DNA from: Sandarakinorhabdus limnophila DSM 17366
GTDB lineage: Bacteria; Pseudomonadota; Alphaproteobacteria; Sphingomonadales; Sphingomonadaceae
Assembly: GCF_000420765.1 (NCBI RefSeq)
Contig: NZ_ATVO01000006.1
Location: forward strand, 310,001 to 374,000
Reading direction: 5' to 3'
DNA: 64,000 nucleotides
Part shown: positions 41,407-50,175 of the stretch, piece after piece
How positions within the stretch are numbered: the first letter of the stretch is position 1
Layout of the letters: the number at the start of each line of letters is the position of its first letter
Notes under the pieces: generated by a model
Told to the model about the DNA's origin: nothing
Seen by the model: the letters and a program-made list of their open reading frames with translations, nothing else
Databases searched by the model: none
Translations under genes and position numbers: made by a program

Positions 41407-42431
41407 GCGATACCCCCCACCTCGACGCTGCATCGGCCAAGGGCCGCGAATTTCTTGGCACCCGCCACGCCATCATGGCCGGCGCCATGACGTGGGTTTC
41501 GGAACGTCACCTGGTTTCCGCCATCTCCAACGCCGGCGGTTTCGGCGTGCTGGCGTGCGGGGCGATGCCGCCGGCCATTCTTGAAGCCGAGATCATCGCG
41601 ACGCGGGCGCTCACCAGCAAACCGTTCGGCGTCAACCTGATCACCCTGCACCCACAGCTGGATGAACTGATCGATATCTGTGGCCGGCAGGGCGTGAGCC
41701 ATGTCGTGCTCGCCGGCGGGCTGCCGTCGGGCGCGGCGATTGCCAAGATCAAGGGCTTTGGCGCCAAGCTGATGTGCTTTGCGCCCACCGCCGCGCTGGC
41801 CAAGAAGCTGGTGCGATCGGGTGTTGATGCGATCATCATCGAAGGTTCCGAAGCCGGTGGCCATATCGGCCCAGTGTCGCTCACCGTGCTGGCGCAGGAA
41901 ATCCTGCCGGTGATCACTGATGTGCCGGTGTTCGTTGCCGGCGGCATCGGGCGCGGCAATGCGATTGCCGCCTATCTGGAAATGGGCGCATCGGGCGTGC
42001 AGCTTGGCACCCGCTTTGCCGCTGCAGCCGAAAGCGTGGCGCACGACAAGTTCAAGGCCGCGTTTGTCCGCGCTTCGGCCCGCGATGCGCTGTCCAGCGT
42101 GCAAATCGATCCGCGCCTGCCGGTGATCCCGGTGCGCGCCCTGAAGAACGCCGGCAGCGAAGCCTTCAACGAGCGTCAGCGCGAAGTTGCCGCCGCCGTT
42201 GATCGCGGCGAGATGGATCTGGCCGCCGGGCAATTGGCCATCGAACATTATTGGGCCGGCGCGCTGCGCCGCGCCGTAGTGGATGGCGATGTCGAAGGCG
42301 GCAGCCTGATGGCCGGCCAATCGGTGGGTATGGTCACCAGCGTGCAGCCGGTGGCCGAGATCATCGACGAACTCACCACCGACGCCGAAGCCGCCCTGTC
42401 CCGTCGGACCGTCAGAGAGGCCGCTGCCTGA
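41403..42431 (+). CDS. Nitronate monooxygenase / NPD-family flavin oxidoreductase
   Basis: The 342-aa FMN-dependent TIM barrel belongs to the 2-nitropropane dioxygenase family: HAIMAGAMTWVSERHLVSAISNAGGFGVLACGAMPP, KPFGVNLITLHP, IIEGSEAGGHIGP and the phosphate-binding VFVAGGIGRGNAIAAYLEMGASGVQLGTRFAA. It oxidises nitronates or reduces quinone-like substrates. The start is a GTG inside the lysC stop, and its stop overlaps the ptsP ATG, so lysC, this gene and ptsP form a coupled operon. Confidence 0.87.
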   Translation: MSDTPHLDAASAKGREFLGTRHAIMAGAMTWVSERHLVSAISNAGGFGVLACGAMPPAILEAEIIATRALTSKPFGVNLITLHPQLDELIDICGRQGVSHVVLAGGLPSGAAIAKIKGFGAKLMCFAPTAALAKKLVRSGVDAIIIEGSEAGGHIGPVSLTVLAQEILPVITDVPVFVAGGIGRGNAIAAYLEMGASGVQLGTRFAAAAESVAHDKFKAAFVRASARDALSSVQIDPRLPVIPVRALKNAGSEAFNERQREVAAAVDRGEMDLAAGQLAIEHYWAGALRRAVVDGDVEGGSLMAGQSVGMVTSVQPVAEIIDELTTDAEAALSRRTVREAAA

Positions 42432-44692
42432 TGGCCCAAGTCAACGCCGCCCGCGAGATACTGCGCCGCCTTCACGATGTGATGGCTGGCAAGGCGGCGG
42501 CGCAGGTGAAGCTGAACCAGGTGGTGAAGCTGGTGGCGGCCGAACTGGGCAGCGAGGTCGCCTCCATCTATCTGCTGCGCGATGGCGTGCTGGAACTGTT
42601 TGCCACGCAAGGCCTGGCGCAATCGGCCGTGCATGTCACCCGGCTTTCCATGGGCCAGGGCCTGGTGGGCAATATCGCCGCCCGCCGCGAACCGCTGGCA
42701 TTGGCCGAAGCCAAGGCCCATCCCGATTTCGCCTATCGCCCGGAAACCGGCGAAGATGATTTCCACAGTTTCTGCGGCGTGCCGATCCTGCGCCGCGAAG
42801 CCGCCATCGGCGTGCTGGCCGTGCAGCACCGCGAACCGCGCAATTATGCCGAGGTGGAGATCGAAGCGCTGCAAACCGTGGGCATGGTGCTTTCGGAATT
42901 GATCCACGGCGCAGGGCTGGTGGATGATGCCCAGGCCGCCCGCATGCGCGCCGCCAACAGCGGGCCAACCCGATTGAATGGCCTGAAGCTGGTCGATGGC
43001 CTCGCCCGCGGCGTGGCGGTGTTTCACCAGCCGCGCGTGGTGGTGGAACACACGGTGGCCGACGATGTCGATGCCGAACGCGTGCGGCTGGTCGATGCCT
43101 TTGCTCGGATGCGCACCCAGATCGACGACATGATGGGCCGATCCGAATTCGTTGCCGGCACCGATCACCACGAAATTCTCGAAACCTACAAGATGTTTGC
43201 CTATGATGAAGGCTGGGCGCGGCGCATCAACGAGGCGATCGAAACCGGCCTCACCGCCGAAGCCGCCGTGGAACGGGTGCAATCGCGCAACCGGCTGCGC
43301 ATGCGATCAATCGACGATCCGTATCTGAAGGAACGGCTCACCGATCTCGATGATCTCGCCAACCGGCTGCTGCGCACCCTTTCCGGCCAATTGGGCACGG
43401 CAGCGCAGTTGGGCATCACCGGCGATGCCATATTGATCGCCCGCAATCTCGGCCCGGCCGAACTGCTGGAATATGACAAGCGCCACCTGAAGGGCGTGGT
43501 GCTGGAAGAAGGCAGCCTGACGGCGCACGTCATCATCGTGGCGCGCGCCATGGGCGTGCCCGTGCTTGGCCGCGTCGATCAGCTGTTTGCCAACGTGAAT
43601 GACGGCGATGAACTGATCGTCGACGCCGGCAACAATGCGCTGCTGATCCGGCCGACGGCAGCCACGATCAAATCCTACCAGGCGATGCGGGCGCTGAAAG
43701 CGCGTCAGGCCGAACAATGGGCCAAGGTGCGCGATCTGCCGGCCATTTCCAAGGATGGCCGCCATATCGCGCTCTATATGAACGCCGGCCTGCTCGATGA
43801 TGCCGCCGCGATTCCGCTGGCCGGCGCCGATGGCATCGGGCTGTTCCGCACCGAATTCCAGTTCCTGGTTTCGGCCACCCTGCCGCGCCGCGAACGCCAG
43901 CAGAGCCTGTATCGCGGCGTACTGGAAGCCGCGGGCGACAAGCCGGTGGTGTTCCGCACCGTCGATATCGGCGGTGACAAGGCCGTGCCCTATATCGACG
44001 GTGACGAGGAAGACGAAAACCCGGCGATGGGCTGGCGCGCGCTGCGGCTGGCGCTCGGCCGCTCCGGCCTGATGAAGGTGCAGGCCCGCGCCCTGCTGGA
44101 GGCTGCAGCCGGCCGCACCTTGAACGTGATGTTCCCGATGGTCTCCGAACCCTGGGAATTCGCCGAAGCCCGTGGGCTGGTGGAACAGCAACGCGAACGG
44201 CTGGCCAGCACCGGCCACGCCGTGCCCACCGAGATCCAGTACGGCGCCATGATCGAGGTGCCGGCCCTGATCGAGCAGCTCGACCTGCTGCTGCCGATGA
44301 CCGATTTCGTGTCGATCGGCACCAACGACCTGACGCAATTCCTGTTCGCCGCAGACAGAGCCAATCCGCGCCTGGCCGACCGTTACGACTGGCTATCCCC
44401 CGCCATCCTGCGCGTCATCCGCCGCGTGGTGTGCGCCGGCGCCGAGCATGATGTGCCGGTGACCGTGTGCGGTGAAATGGGCGGGCGCCCGCTTGAGGCG
44501 CTGGCGCTGATCGCGCTCGGTGTCGAGCGCCTCTCCATCACGCCGGCCGGCATTGGTCCGATCAAGGCGATGATCCGTTCGGCGACGCTGGAGCCGCTGT
44601 CGCAGGCCATGCAGGAGTGGCTGGCCAAGCCGGGTGTCAATATCCGTGCCGAGCTGTCGAGCGCGGCGAAGCGGCAGGGGCTCAGCTTCTAG
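42431..44692 (+). CDS. ptsP: PtsP, nitrogen-PTS enzyme I with GAF domain
   Basis: The 753-aa phosphoenolpyruvate-protein phosphotransferase of the nitrogen-regulatory PTS has an N-terminal GAF domain (~20-160, LRRLHDVMAGKAAAQVKLNQVVKLVAAELGSE). A PEP-utilising swivel domain follows with the phospho-His in EEGSLTAHVIIVARAMGVPV (~residue 366), then the PEP-binding barrel (GLFRTEFQFL, RTVDIGGDK, SIGTNDLTQFLFAADR, and catalytic Cys in VTVCGEMGG). It feeds phosphate to NPr and EIIANtr. The ATG shares bases with the preceding stop (TGATG). Confidence 0.95.
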   Translation: MAQVNAAREILRRLHDVMAGKAAAQVKLNQVVKLVAAELGSEVASIYLLRDGVLELFATQGLAQSAVHVTRLSMGQGLVGNIAARREPLALAEAKAHPDFAYRPETGEDDFHSFCGVPILRREAAIGVLAVQHREPRNYAEVEIEALQTVGMVLSELIHGAGLVDDAQAARMRAANSGPTRLNGLKLVDGLARGVAVFHQPRVVVEHTVADDVDAERVRLVDAFARMRTQIDDMMGRSEFVAGTDHHEILETYKMFAYDEGWARRINEAIETGLTAEAAVERVQSRNRLRMRSIDDPYLKERLTDLDDLANRLLRTLSGQLGTAAQLGITGDAILIARNLGPAELLEYDKRHLKGVVLEEGSLTAHVIIVARAMGVPVLGRVDQLFANVNDGDELIVDAGNNALLIRPTAATIKSYQAMRALKARQAEQWAKVRDLPAISKDGRHIALYMNAGLLDDAAAIPLAGADGIGLFRTEFQFLVSATLPRRERQQSLYRGVLEAAGDKPVVFRTVDIGGDKAVPYIDGDEEDENPAMGWRALRLALGRSGLMKVQARALLEAAAGRTLNVMFPMVSEPWEFAEARGLVEQQRERLASTGHAVPTEIQYGAMIEVPALIEQLDLLLPMTDFVSIGTNDLTQFLFAADRANPRLADRYDWLSPAILRVIRRVVCAGAEHDVPVTVCGEMGGRPLEALALIALGVERLSITPAGIGPIKAMIRSATLEPLSQAMQEWLAKPGVNIRAELSSAAKRQGLSF

Positions 44693-44967
44693 GGCAACAC
44701 CTTATGCCAATTCGTTACCGACCGGCTCTCGAACAGCCCGGCCAGGTGATAGGGATCGGCATTGGCAAAGGCGATCGCCGCATCGCGATCATCGAATTCC
44801 ATGATCAGCAAGCTGCCCATCGCCCGGCCATCGGGGCGCAAAAGCGGCCCACCAACCAGCACCTGATCCTTGAAGGCGTTGATATGGGCCAGATGATCGG
44901 ACCGCGTTTGCACACGCAGTTCGGCGCTGTCGGGCTTGTCGATGCAATGAATGGCAAACCAGGGCAT
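44689..44967 (-). CDS. YciI-like protein
   Basis: The 92-aa protein matches the YCII fold: MPWFAIHCIDKPDSAELRVQTRSDHLAHI with the conserved His, GGPLLRPDGRAMGSLLIMEFDDRDAAIAFANADPYHLAGLFES and an ending TNWHKVLP. Family members are small dimeric proteins with a His-Asp pair of unclear catalytic role. It is convergent to ptsP, overlapping its end by four bases. Confidence 0.88.
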   Translation of the reverse strand: MPWFAIHCIDKPDSAELRVQTRSDHLAHINAFKDQVLVGGPLLRPDGRAMGSLLIMEFDDRDAAIAFANADPYHLAGLFESRSVTNWHKVLP

Positions 44968-45274
44968 GAATCGAACCTGCCGGCGCCGTTGATTCGCCAC
45001 CGTTGATTTCGGTCTAGCCCGGCAAAAGCGGTGAGAAAAGGGCCATGTGCCCGATTTGGGGCGGCCTGAACCGGCCGCGTGCCGGGCGGCGATTCGCGGC
45101 GACCCGGCCCGGCCTGCCGCACACGGCGTTGGCCAAGGCGCTGAAATGGCCGGGCTGCCGAGGGGAAAGGCCGCGCAACAGTTGACGCCGCACCGCCCCT
45201 CCGCTATGCGAGACGGTCTGTTGCTGGTCCGTACGGGCTGGCATTTGCGAAATTCTTGATGACAGGATTGAACG
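44968..45274. promoter_or_regulatory. Intergenic region with the rpmB promoter
   Basis: A consensus-like promoter lies at 45182-45210 on the plus strand: TTGACG, 17-base spacer, TATGCG. It is ~65 bases before the rpmB ATG. A GC-rich ORF at 45047-45259 is not believable. Upstream of the promoter I see only GC-rich sequence without clear structure. Confidence 0.6.
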
Positions 45275-45565
45275 ATGTCGCGCGTTTGCGAATTGACCGC
45301 CAAGGGCCGCCAGGTTGGCCACAACGTGTCCCACGCCAACAACAAGACCAAGCGCACCTTTCTGCCCAACCTGCAGAACGTGACGCTGATCTCTGATGCG
45401 CTGGGCAAGGGCGTGCGTCTGCGCGTGTCGATGAACGGTCTGCGTTCGGTCGAACATGTCGGCGGCCTTGATAACTGGCTGGTCAAGACCAAGGACGAGC
45501 TTCTGTCTGACCGCTGCGTCAAGCTGAAGAAGGAAATCAACAAGAAGCTGACCGCCGCCGCCTGA
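45275..45565 (+). CDS. rpmB: 50S ribosomal protein L28
   Basis: The 96-aa protein starts [27 protein letters not shown], the universal L28 N-terminus. It continues [41 protein letters not shown] as in alphaproteobacterial L28. It is a large-subunit ribosomal protein needed late in assembly. It has its own promoter and terminator and, as in related genomes, stands apart from rpmG. Confidence 0.98.
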   Translation: MSRVCELTAKGRQVGHNVSHANNKTKRTFLPNLQNVTLISDALGKGVRLRVSMNGLRSVEHVGGLDNWLVKTKDELLSDRCVKLKKEINKKLTAAA

Positions 45566-45593
45566 GGCCGCGCTGCTCTTGTGATCCGCCAAG

Positions 45594-45623
45594 GCGGCCG
45601 GGCACCAAGCCCGGCCGCTTTTG
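45594..45623 (+). terminator. Terminator after rpmB
   Basis: A 10-bp stem GCGGCCGGGC/GCCCGGCCGC (45594-45603 with 45609-45618) has loop ACCAA and is followed by TTTTGTTTG. Confidence 0.85.
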
Positions 45624-45653
45624 TTTGTGGCGGCATCACTTATGCTGGCGGCC

Positions 45654-46274
45654 ATGCGCCCCAACCCCGTGATTCGCCCCGCCACCCTGGCAGACCGCCC
45701 GGCCATCATCGCCGTGCTGGCCGCTGCCTTCATCGATGATCCGGCGCTGGCGTGGATCTTCCCCGATGCCGCCCGGCGCCCCGCCCGGCTGACCCGATTC
45801 TTTGATCTGATCACCCGTGCCGATGGTCGGCTGCCCCTGGCCCATGTCGCCTGCGCCAGCGACGGCCGCATCATCGGCGCTGCGCTGTGGCGACCGCCGG
45901 GGGCTTGGGGGCTGCCCACCACCAGCCTGATCGCCAACCTGCCGCGCCTTGCCGCCACCTTCACCACCGCGCTGCCGCGCACGCTGGGCCTGATGGGCGC
46001 GATGGACCATCAGCATGATCGCCGGCCGCACTGGTATCTGCAGTTCATTGGCGTCGCGCCCGCCGGGCAAGGCCAGGGCGTGGGCGGTGCCCTGCTGCGT
46101 GCCGGCCTCGCTCGCGCCGCGGGCCAGCCCTGCTACCTTGAAACGGCCACGCCATCGAACGTCGGCCTCTATCAGGCCCATGGTTTTGGCGTGCGCAATG
46201 AATGGCAGCACGGCGATGCACCAAACTTCTGGTCGATGTGGCACCCCGGCAGCGTCATCGCAGCGGCGCAATGA
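45654..46274 (+). CDS. GNAT-family N-acetyltransferase
   Basis: The ~206-aa acyltransferase shows VIRPATLADRPAIIAVLAAAFIDDPALAWIFPD at the start, the acetyl-CoA-binding motif A LQFIGVAPAGQGQGVGGALLRAGLARA, and a typical C-terminal CYLETATPSNVGLYQAHGFGVRNEW. Substrate is unknown. In-frame ATGs at 45642 and 45654 are both possible; I use the second. Its 3' end overlaps the convergent phytase-like gene by 20 bases. Confidence 0.87.
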   Translation: MRPNPVIRPATLADRPAIIAVLAAAFIDDPALAWIFPDAARRPARLTRFFDLITRADGRLPLAHVACASDGRIIGAALWRPPGAWGLPTTSLIANLPRLAATFTTALPRTLGLMGAMDHQHDRRPHWYLQFIGVAPAGQGQGVGGALLRAGLARAAGQPCYLETATPSNVGLYQAHGFGVRNEWQHGDAPNFWSMWHPGSVIAAAQ

Positions 46275-47244
46275 TCTCCAGTTGCAGCAGCAGCGTGCGC
46301 TGCGCGGCCGAAAAATTATCGTCGGACACCAGATAGACAATCGGCGGCCCGGTCTTGCGGCGCACCAGTGCGATGCCTTCCATATTGTCCACCGGCCACT
46401 CGCCATCTCGCCCCCATCGCGCCAGCAGCCGGCCCGGCGCGGCGCTGCCGCCGGCCAGCACCGGCGCCAGATCGACGATGCTGATCGCAGCGGCGGTTTC
46501 GGCACCGGTGAAGCGGCGGTGCAGCACCAGCAGGTGGGTTTCGTCCAGGGCCACCGCATCGGTGGGCGCAAAGCCATCAACCGCATCGATCATGATCCGG
46601 CGCGTCAGGCCGGCGGGCGCCACCAACAGCGCGGTGAGCGCGCCATCGGCTGTGGCAGCATTCTCGGCAATCCAGATCAGACGGCCATCGCCCAGAACCG
46701 CCAGCGATTCGCCGCCGCCATTGGGCGGCCAGCCCATGGTATCGGTGCGATACAACGGTTCACCGGCTGGGGTGAGCGGCGGACCATGGCCGGCAAAGCC
46801 CAGGATGCGGTGCTGCTGTTCCAGGCTGATCAGCGTGCGGCCATCCGGCGTGAAGGCAATCGCTTCCGCATCGCGATCGCTTTTCACATCGCCGGGCATG
46901 CTGATGCTGCCCATTTCACCAGATGGTGCGCCGGGGCGGAACAGCAGCCAATCCCCCGCATCGGTCACCGCCAGCAACCGGCCATCCGGCAGCGCGGCGA
47001 GGCCCGAAAGGCCGCCGAACGATGTTTCCGGGCTGGTCAGCACGGCCGCGCTCGTCAGGCGGAACGGGCCGATCTTGCTGCCGGCGCCGGCCAGCGGCGC
47101 GGCGGTGATGGTGATGCTGTGCCGGGGCTGGTTGGCGGCGGTGGCCAGCGGGCGCAACTCTGTCCACAAAATCCAGATCGCCGCCAGCAGCAGGGCTGCC
47201 AGCCCAGCGGTTTGGCCGGCTTGGGAAATCGCCACGCGCCTCAT
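46255..47244 (-). CDS. Esterase-like activity of phytase family protein
   Basis: The 329-aa protein has an N-terminal membrane anchor or signal (TAGLAALLLAAIWILW) and a beta-propeller-like domain: FGGLSGLAALPDGRLLAVTDAGDWLLF, DAEAIAFTPDGRTLISLEQQHRILGF, GGGESLAVLGDGRLIWIAENA and NMEGIALVRRKTGPPIVYLVSDDNFSAAQRTLLLQLEI. This matches the 'esterase-like activity of phytase' (DUF4893-type) extracellular family. Substrate is unknown. It is divergent from recQ. Confidence 0.85.
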   Translation of the reverse strand: MRRVAISQAGQTAGLAALLLAAIWILWTELRPLATAANQPRHSITITAAPLAGAGSKIGPFRLTSAAVLTSPETSFGGLSGLAALPDGRLLAVTDAGDWLLFRPGAPSGEMGSISMPGDVKSDRDAEAIAFTPDGRTLISLEQQHRILGFAGHGPPLTPAGEPLYRTDTMGWPPNGGGESLAVLGDGRLIWIAENAATADGALTALLVAPAGLTRRIMIDAVDGFAPTDAVALDETHLLVLHRRFTGAETAAAISIVDLAPVLAGGSAAPGRLLARWGRDGEWPVDNMEGIALVRRKTGPPIVYLVSDDNFSAAQRTLLLQLEIIAPLR

Positions 47245-47290
47245 GGAAAAAGCATAGCAGGCAGGGAACGCCTTCGCTATCCACGCCGCC

Positions 47291-49075
47291 ATGACCCCCC
47301 ATGAAATCCTGCACCGTGTGTTCGGCCACGCCGAATTCCGCGGTCCTCAGGAACAGATCATCAGCGACGTGATTGCTGGCCGCGACTGCCTGGCGATCAT
47401 GCCGACCGGGGCGGGCAAATCGCTGTGCTATCAGGTGCCGGCGCTGGTGCGGCCCGGCACGGCGCTGGTGATCTCGCCGTTGATCGCGCTGATGGAAGAT
47501 CAGGTGCAGGCGCTGCACACCCAGGGCGTGCGTGCCGGCACGTTGAACAGCCAATCGACCGATGGCGGCCAGGTGTGGCGCGATTTTGTCGATGGCCAGT
47601 TTGATCTGCTCTATGTCTCGCCCGAACGCGCGCTGTCGGATGGTTTCGGCCAGATGGTGCAGCGCACGGAAATCGCGCTGATCGCCATCGACGAAGCCCA
47701 TTGCGTTTCCCAGTGGGGCCATGATTTCCGCCCCGAATATCGCCGGCTGAAGCCATTCTGCGATTCCCTGCCCGGCGTGCCGCGCATTGCGCTCACCGCC
47801 ACCGCCGATCGCGAGACCCGCGCCGATATCGCGCTGCAGCTGGGCATTGCCAGCGATCGCATCACGCTGTCGGGCTTTGATCGGCCCAATATCCGCTATG
47901 ACGTGGTGGGGCGCGACACCCTGCATCGCCAGTTGCTGGCCTTCATGGCTGGCCAGGCCGGTCGCGCTGGCATCATCTATGCTCCCACGCGTGCGGCCAC
48001 CGAAAAGATCTGCGACTGGCTGGTGGAAGCCGGCTACCGCGCCCGGCCCTATCATGCCGGGCTGGAAGCCGGCATCCGCAGCCGGCACCAGGCGGATTTC
48101 GTGAAAAGCGAAGACATGGTGATGTGTGCCACCATTGCCTTTGGCATGGGCATCAACAAACCCGATGTGCGGTTCGTGGTGCACGCCGGCCTGCCCAAAT
48201 CGATCGAATCCTATTATCAGGAAACCGGCCGCGCCGGGCGCGATGGCGATCCGGCGGTGGCGCACCTGATCTGGGGCGGCGAGGATGTCGCCCGGCTGCG
48301 CGGCTTCATCGCGGCTGGCGATGGCAGTGATGCCCACAAGGCCAATGAAGCCCGCCGCATGAACGCGCTGATCGCCTTTCTGGAAACCGCCGGCTGCCGG
48401 CGGCAGGAATTGCTGCGCTATTTCGGCGAAACCGCGCCAGCCACATGTGGGAACTGCGACAATTGCCTGAACCCGCCCACGCTGCTGGATGCCACCGAAG
48501 CCGCGCGCAAGCTGCTTTCGGCGGTGTATCGCACCGGGCAGCGCTTTGGCACCGGGCACCTAATCGAGGTGCTGGGCGGCAAGGCGACGGAAAAAGTGCA
48601 GAAATTCGGCCACGACCGATCCAGCGTGTTCGGCATCGGCAAGGATTGGCCCGCCGATCAGTGGAAAAGCCTGGCCCGCCAGCTTGAAGCCATCGACGCA
48701 TTGGAGCGTGATCCCCAGCATGGTGGCCTGGTGCTGGGCCCCGCCGCGCGGCCGATCCTGAAGGGCGAAGTGGCCATCAACCTGAAACAGGTGGAGCCAC
48801 GCCGGGCGGCCAAAGCCAGCAGCAGCGCGGCGGGCGCCGATGTGGCCCCGCAGGATCGCGCCCTATTCGATGAATTGCGCAGCTTGCGCCGGCAACTCGC
48901 CGCCGATGCCGGGGTGCCGCCCTATATCGTGTTTGCCGATGCAACCCTGCGCGCCATGGCCGCCCGCCGCCCGCAAAGCATGGCCGACATGGCCCGCATC
49001 CCCGGCGTCGGCGCCGTAAAACTGGAAAGCTGGGGGCCGGCCTTTCTGGCCGCGATTACCGCCTCAGCAGCCTGA
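47291..49075 (+). CDS. recQ: ATP-dependent DNA helicase RecQ
   Basis: The 594-aa RecQ unwinds recombination and repair intermediates 3'-5'. Motifs in order: the aromatic entry FRGPQEQII, Walker A MPTGAGKS (~residue 37-44), DEAHCVSQWGHDFRP with the aromatic-rich loop, TATAD, GRAGRDGD (motif VI region), a zinc-binding RQC part (CRRQELLRYF...CGNCDNC) and a winged helix. An HRDC domain forms the C-terminus (~520-594, LFDELRSLRRQLAADAGVPPYIVFADATLRAMA). Its 3' end overlaps the next convergent gene by 12 bases. Confidence 0.95.
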   Translation: MTPHEILHRVFGHAEFRGPQEQIISDVIAGRDCLAIMPTGAGKSLCYQVPALVRPGTALVISPLIALMEDQVQALHTQGVRAGTLNSQSTDGGQVWRDFVDGQFDLLYVSPERALSDGFGQMVQRTEIALIAIDEAHCVSQWGHDFRPEYRRLKPFCDSLPGVPRIALTATADRETRADIALQLGIASDRITLSGFDRPNIRYDVVGRDTLHRQLLAFMAGQAGRAGIIYAPTRAATEKICDWLVEAGYRARPYHAGLEAGIRSRHQADFVKSEDMVMCATIAFGMGINKPDVRFVVHAGLPKSIESYYQETGRAGRDGDPAVAHLIWGGEDVARLRGFIAAGDGSDAHKANEARRMNALIAFLETAGCRRQELLRYFGETAPATCGNCDNCLNPPTLLDATEAARKLLSAVYRTGQRFGTGHLIEVLGGKATEKVQKFGHDRSSVFGIGKDWPADQWKSLARQLEAIDALERDPQHGGLVLGPAARPILKGEVAINLKQVEPRRAAKASSSAAGADVAPQDRALFDELRSLRRQLAADAGVPPYIVFADATLRAMAARRPQSMADMARIPGVGAVKLESWGPAFLAAITASAA

Positions 49076-49735
49076 ACGTTCGATGGCGCTGCCAGCCAGC
49101 GCGCCAACCAGGCCGCCGATGATCACGCCCGGCGTGCGATCCCAGCGATTGCCAAGGCCATAGCCGATGCTGGCACCGGCAATGCCGCCCACCAGTGCGC
49201 CGCCGCCCGTACCGCGGCAACGGCCCCAGCCGCGACCGCCACCCCAGCCGCCACCAAAACCGCCACCAATCACCACGCCCGGGCCCCAGCCGCCATTCCA
49301 GCCACCTCGACTCCAACCACGGTTCCAACCTCTGTTCCAGCCGCCACCCCAGCCAATCGGCACGCCATAGGCCGGGCCGCCCCAACCGCCATAGGCAACC
49401 GGCACGGGCACCGGCACCACGGTGCGCGTGTGCACCACCTGCACCGGCGGTGGTTGCTGCCAACCCTGTTGCCAACCTTGGCTTTGCACGGCCGGCATCA
49501 CCGGTGCCTGCTGCTGCCAGGTTTGCGCCGTGGCCGGCGCCCAACCGGGCGGCAGCGCCGCCGCATCCGCGGCGGTGGGCATCAGGCGCGCGTCCATCGC
49601 CGGCGGTGGCAGCGCGGCGGCGGCAACGGCGTCGCGCATTTCGGGCACATACGCGTCTGCCGGTCCGGCAGGCTGGGCGAAGGTCGGCGCACTGGCCAGA
49701 AGGGCAAGAGCCGGCAAGATCATCTGCTTCATCAT
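49064..49735 (-). CDS. Secreted Trp/Gly/Arg-rich glycine-zipper protein
   Basis: The 223-aa protein has a signal peptide (MMKQMILPALALLASAPTFA), a Pro/Gln-rich linker, and a low-complexity central block dense in Trp-Gly-Gly and Trp-Asn-Arg-Gly units (~residues 120-185). A C-terminal glycine zipper follows: GGALVGGIAGASIGYGLG and GVIIGGLVGALAGSAIERSGC. The zipper is typical of outer-membrane-associated (RcnB/17-kDa-like) proteins. The Trp/Gly/Arg block may bind nucleic acid, glycan or metal, but nothing decides it. GGTGA precedes the ATG. Confidence 0.75.
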   Translation of the reverse strand: MMKQMILPALALLASAPTFAQPAGPADAYVPEMRDAVAAAALPPPAMDARLMPTAADAAALPPGWAPATAQTWQQQAPVMPAVQSQGWQQGWQQPPPVQVVHTRTVVPVPVPVAYGGWGGPAYGVPIGWGGGWNRGWNRGWSRGGWNGGWGPGVVIGGGFGGGWGGGRGWGRCRGTGGGALVGGIAGASIGYGLGNRWDRTPGVIIGGLVGALAGSAIERSGC

Positions 49736-49793
49736 GAATTCACCTTTCACCTGCCAGCTTGAACATCGGTTGAACCTTCGGGTAACACTTGCT

Positions 49794-49819
49794 GCAACCG
49801 ACAAGTGCACCCACGGTTA
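49794..49819 (+). promoter_or_regulatory. Possible ECF-type promoter for the small glycine-zipper gene
   Basis: GCAACC (49794-49799) and GTTA (49816-49819) are 16 bases apart, ~50 bases before the glycine-zipper gene. The -35 element is the same as that before the ECF sigma gene, but the -10 element differs. Confidence 0.3.
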
Positions 49820-49870
49820 ACCCACCAAGCATGCGCCCTGCTTCACAGGCTGTGCAAGAGGAGAATGATG

Positions 49871-50170
49871 ATGCGTACCCCCCTGATGCTTGCGGTTTCG
49901 CTGTGCCTGATGCTGCCGGCTGTCACGCCGGCCTTTGCCCAGCAGGGCCAGCCGACGCTGTATGAATACAACGGCAAGCAGTACAATACGCTGGCCCAGT
50001 GCCAGCGTGCCAAGAAACGCGCCAAGGCCCGCGGTGCCGTCGCCGGCGCGGTGATTGCCGGTGTCGGCACGGCACTGCTGGGCGGCAATGTCGGTGAGAC
50101 GGCGCTCGTCGCGGGTGCCGGTGCTCTGGCCGGCCGCGAGATCGGCCGCGCCACCGTCAAGCGCTGCTGA
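49871..50170 (+). CDS. Small glycine-zipper (17-kDa antigen-like) envelope protein
   Basis: The 99-aa product has a signal peptide ending PAFAQQ and a short basic region (QCQRAKKRAKARG). A glycine-zipper membrane segment follows: GAVAGAVIAGVGTALLGGNVGETALVAGAGALAGREIG, ending with a Cys. Three tandem ATGs occur at 49865-49873; AGGAG at ~49858 best fits the third. The protein likely associates with the outer membrane and resembles stress-induced glycine-zipper proteins. Its stop is six bases from the end of the convergent nrsF gene. Confidence 0.8.
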   Translation: MRTPLMLAVSLCLMLPAVTPAFAQQGQPTLYEYNGKQYNTLAQCQRAKKRAKARGAVAGAVIAGVGTALLGGNVGETALVAGAGALAGREIGRATVKRC

Positions 50171-50175
50171 TCGGC

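Noticed and set aside
45047-45259. 70-codon ORF upstream of rpmB
   Set aside because: It overlaps a consensus promoter, has unlikely composition and no ribosome site.
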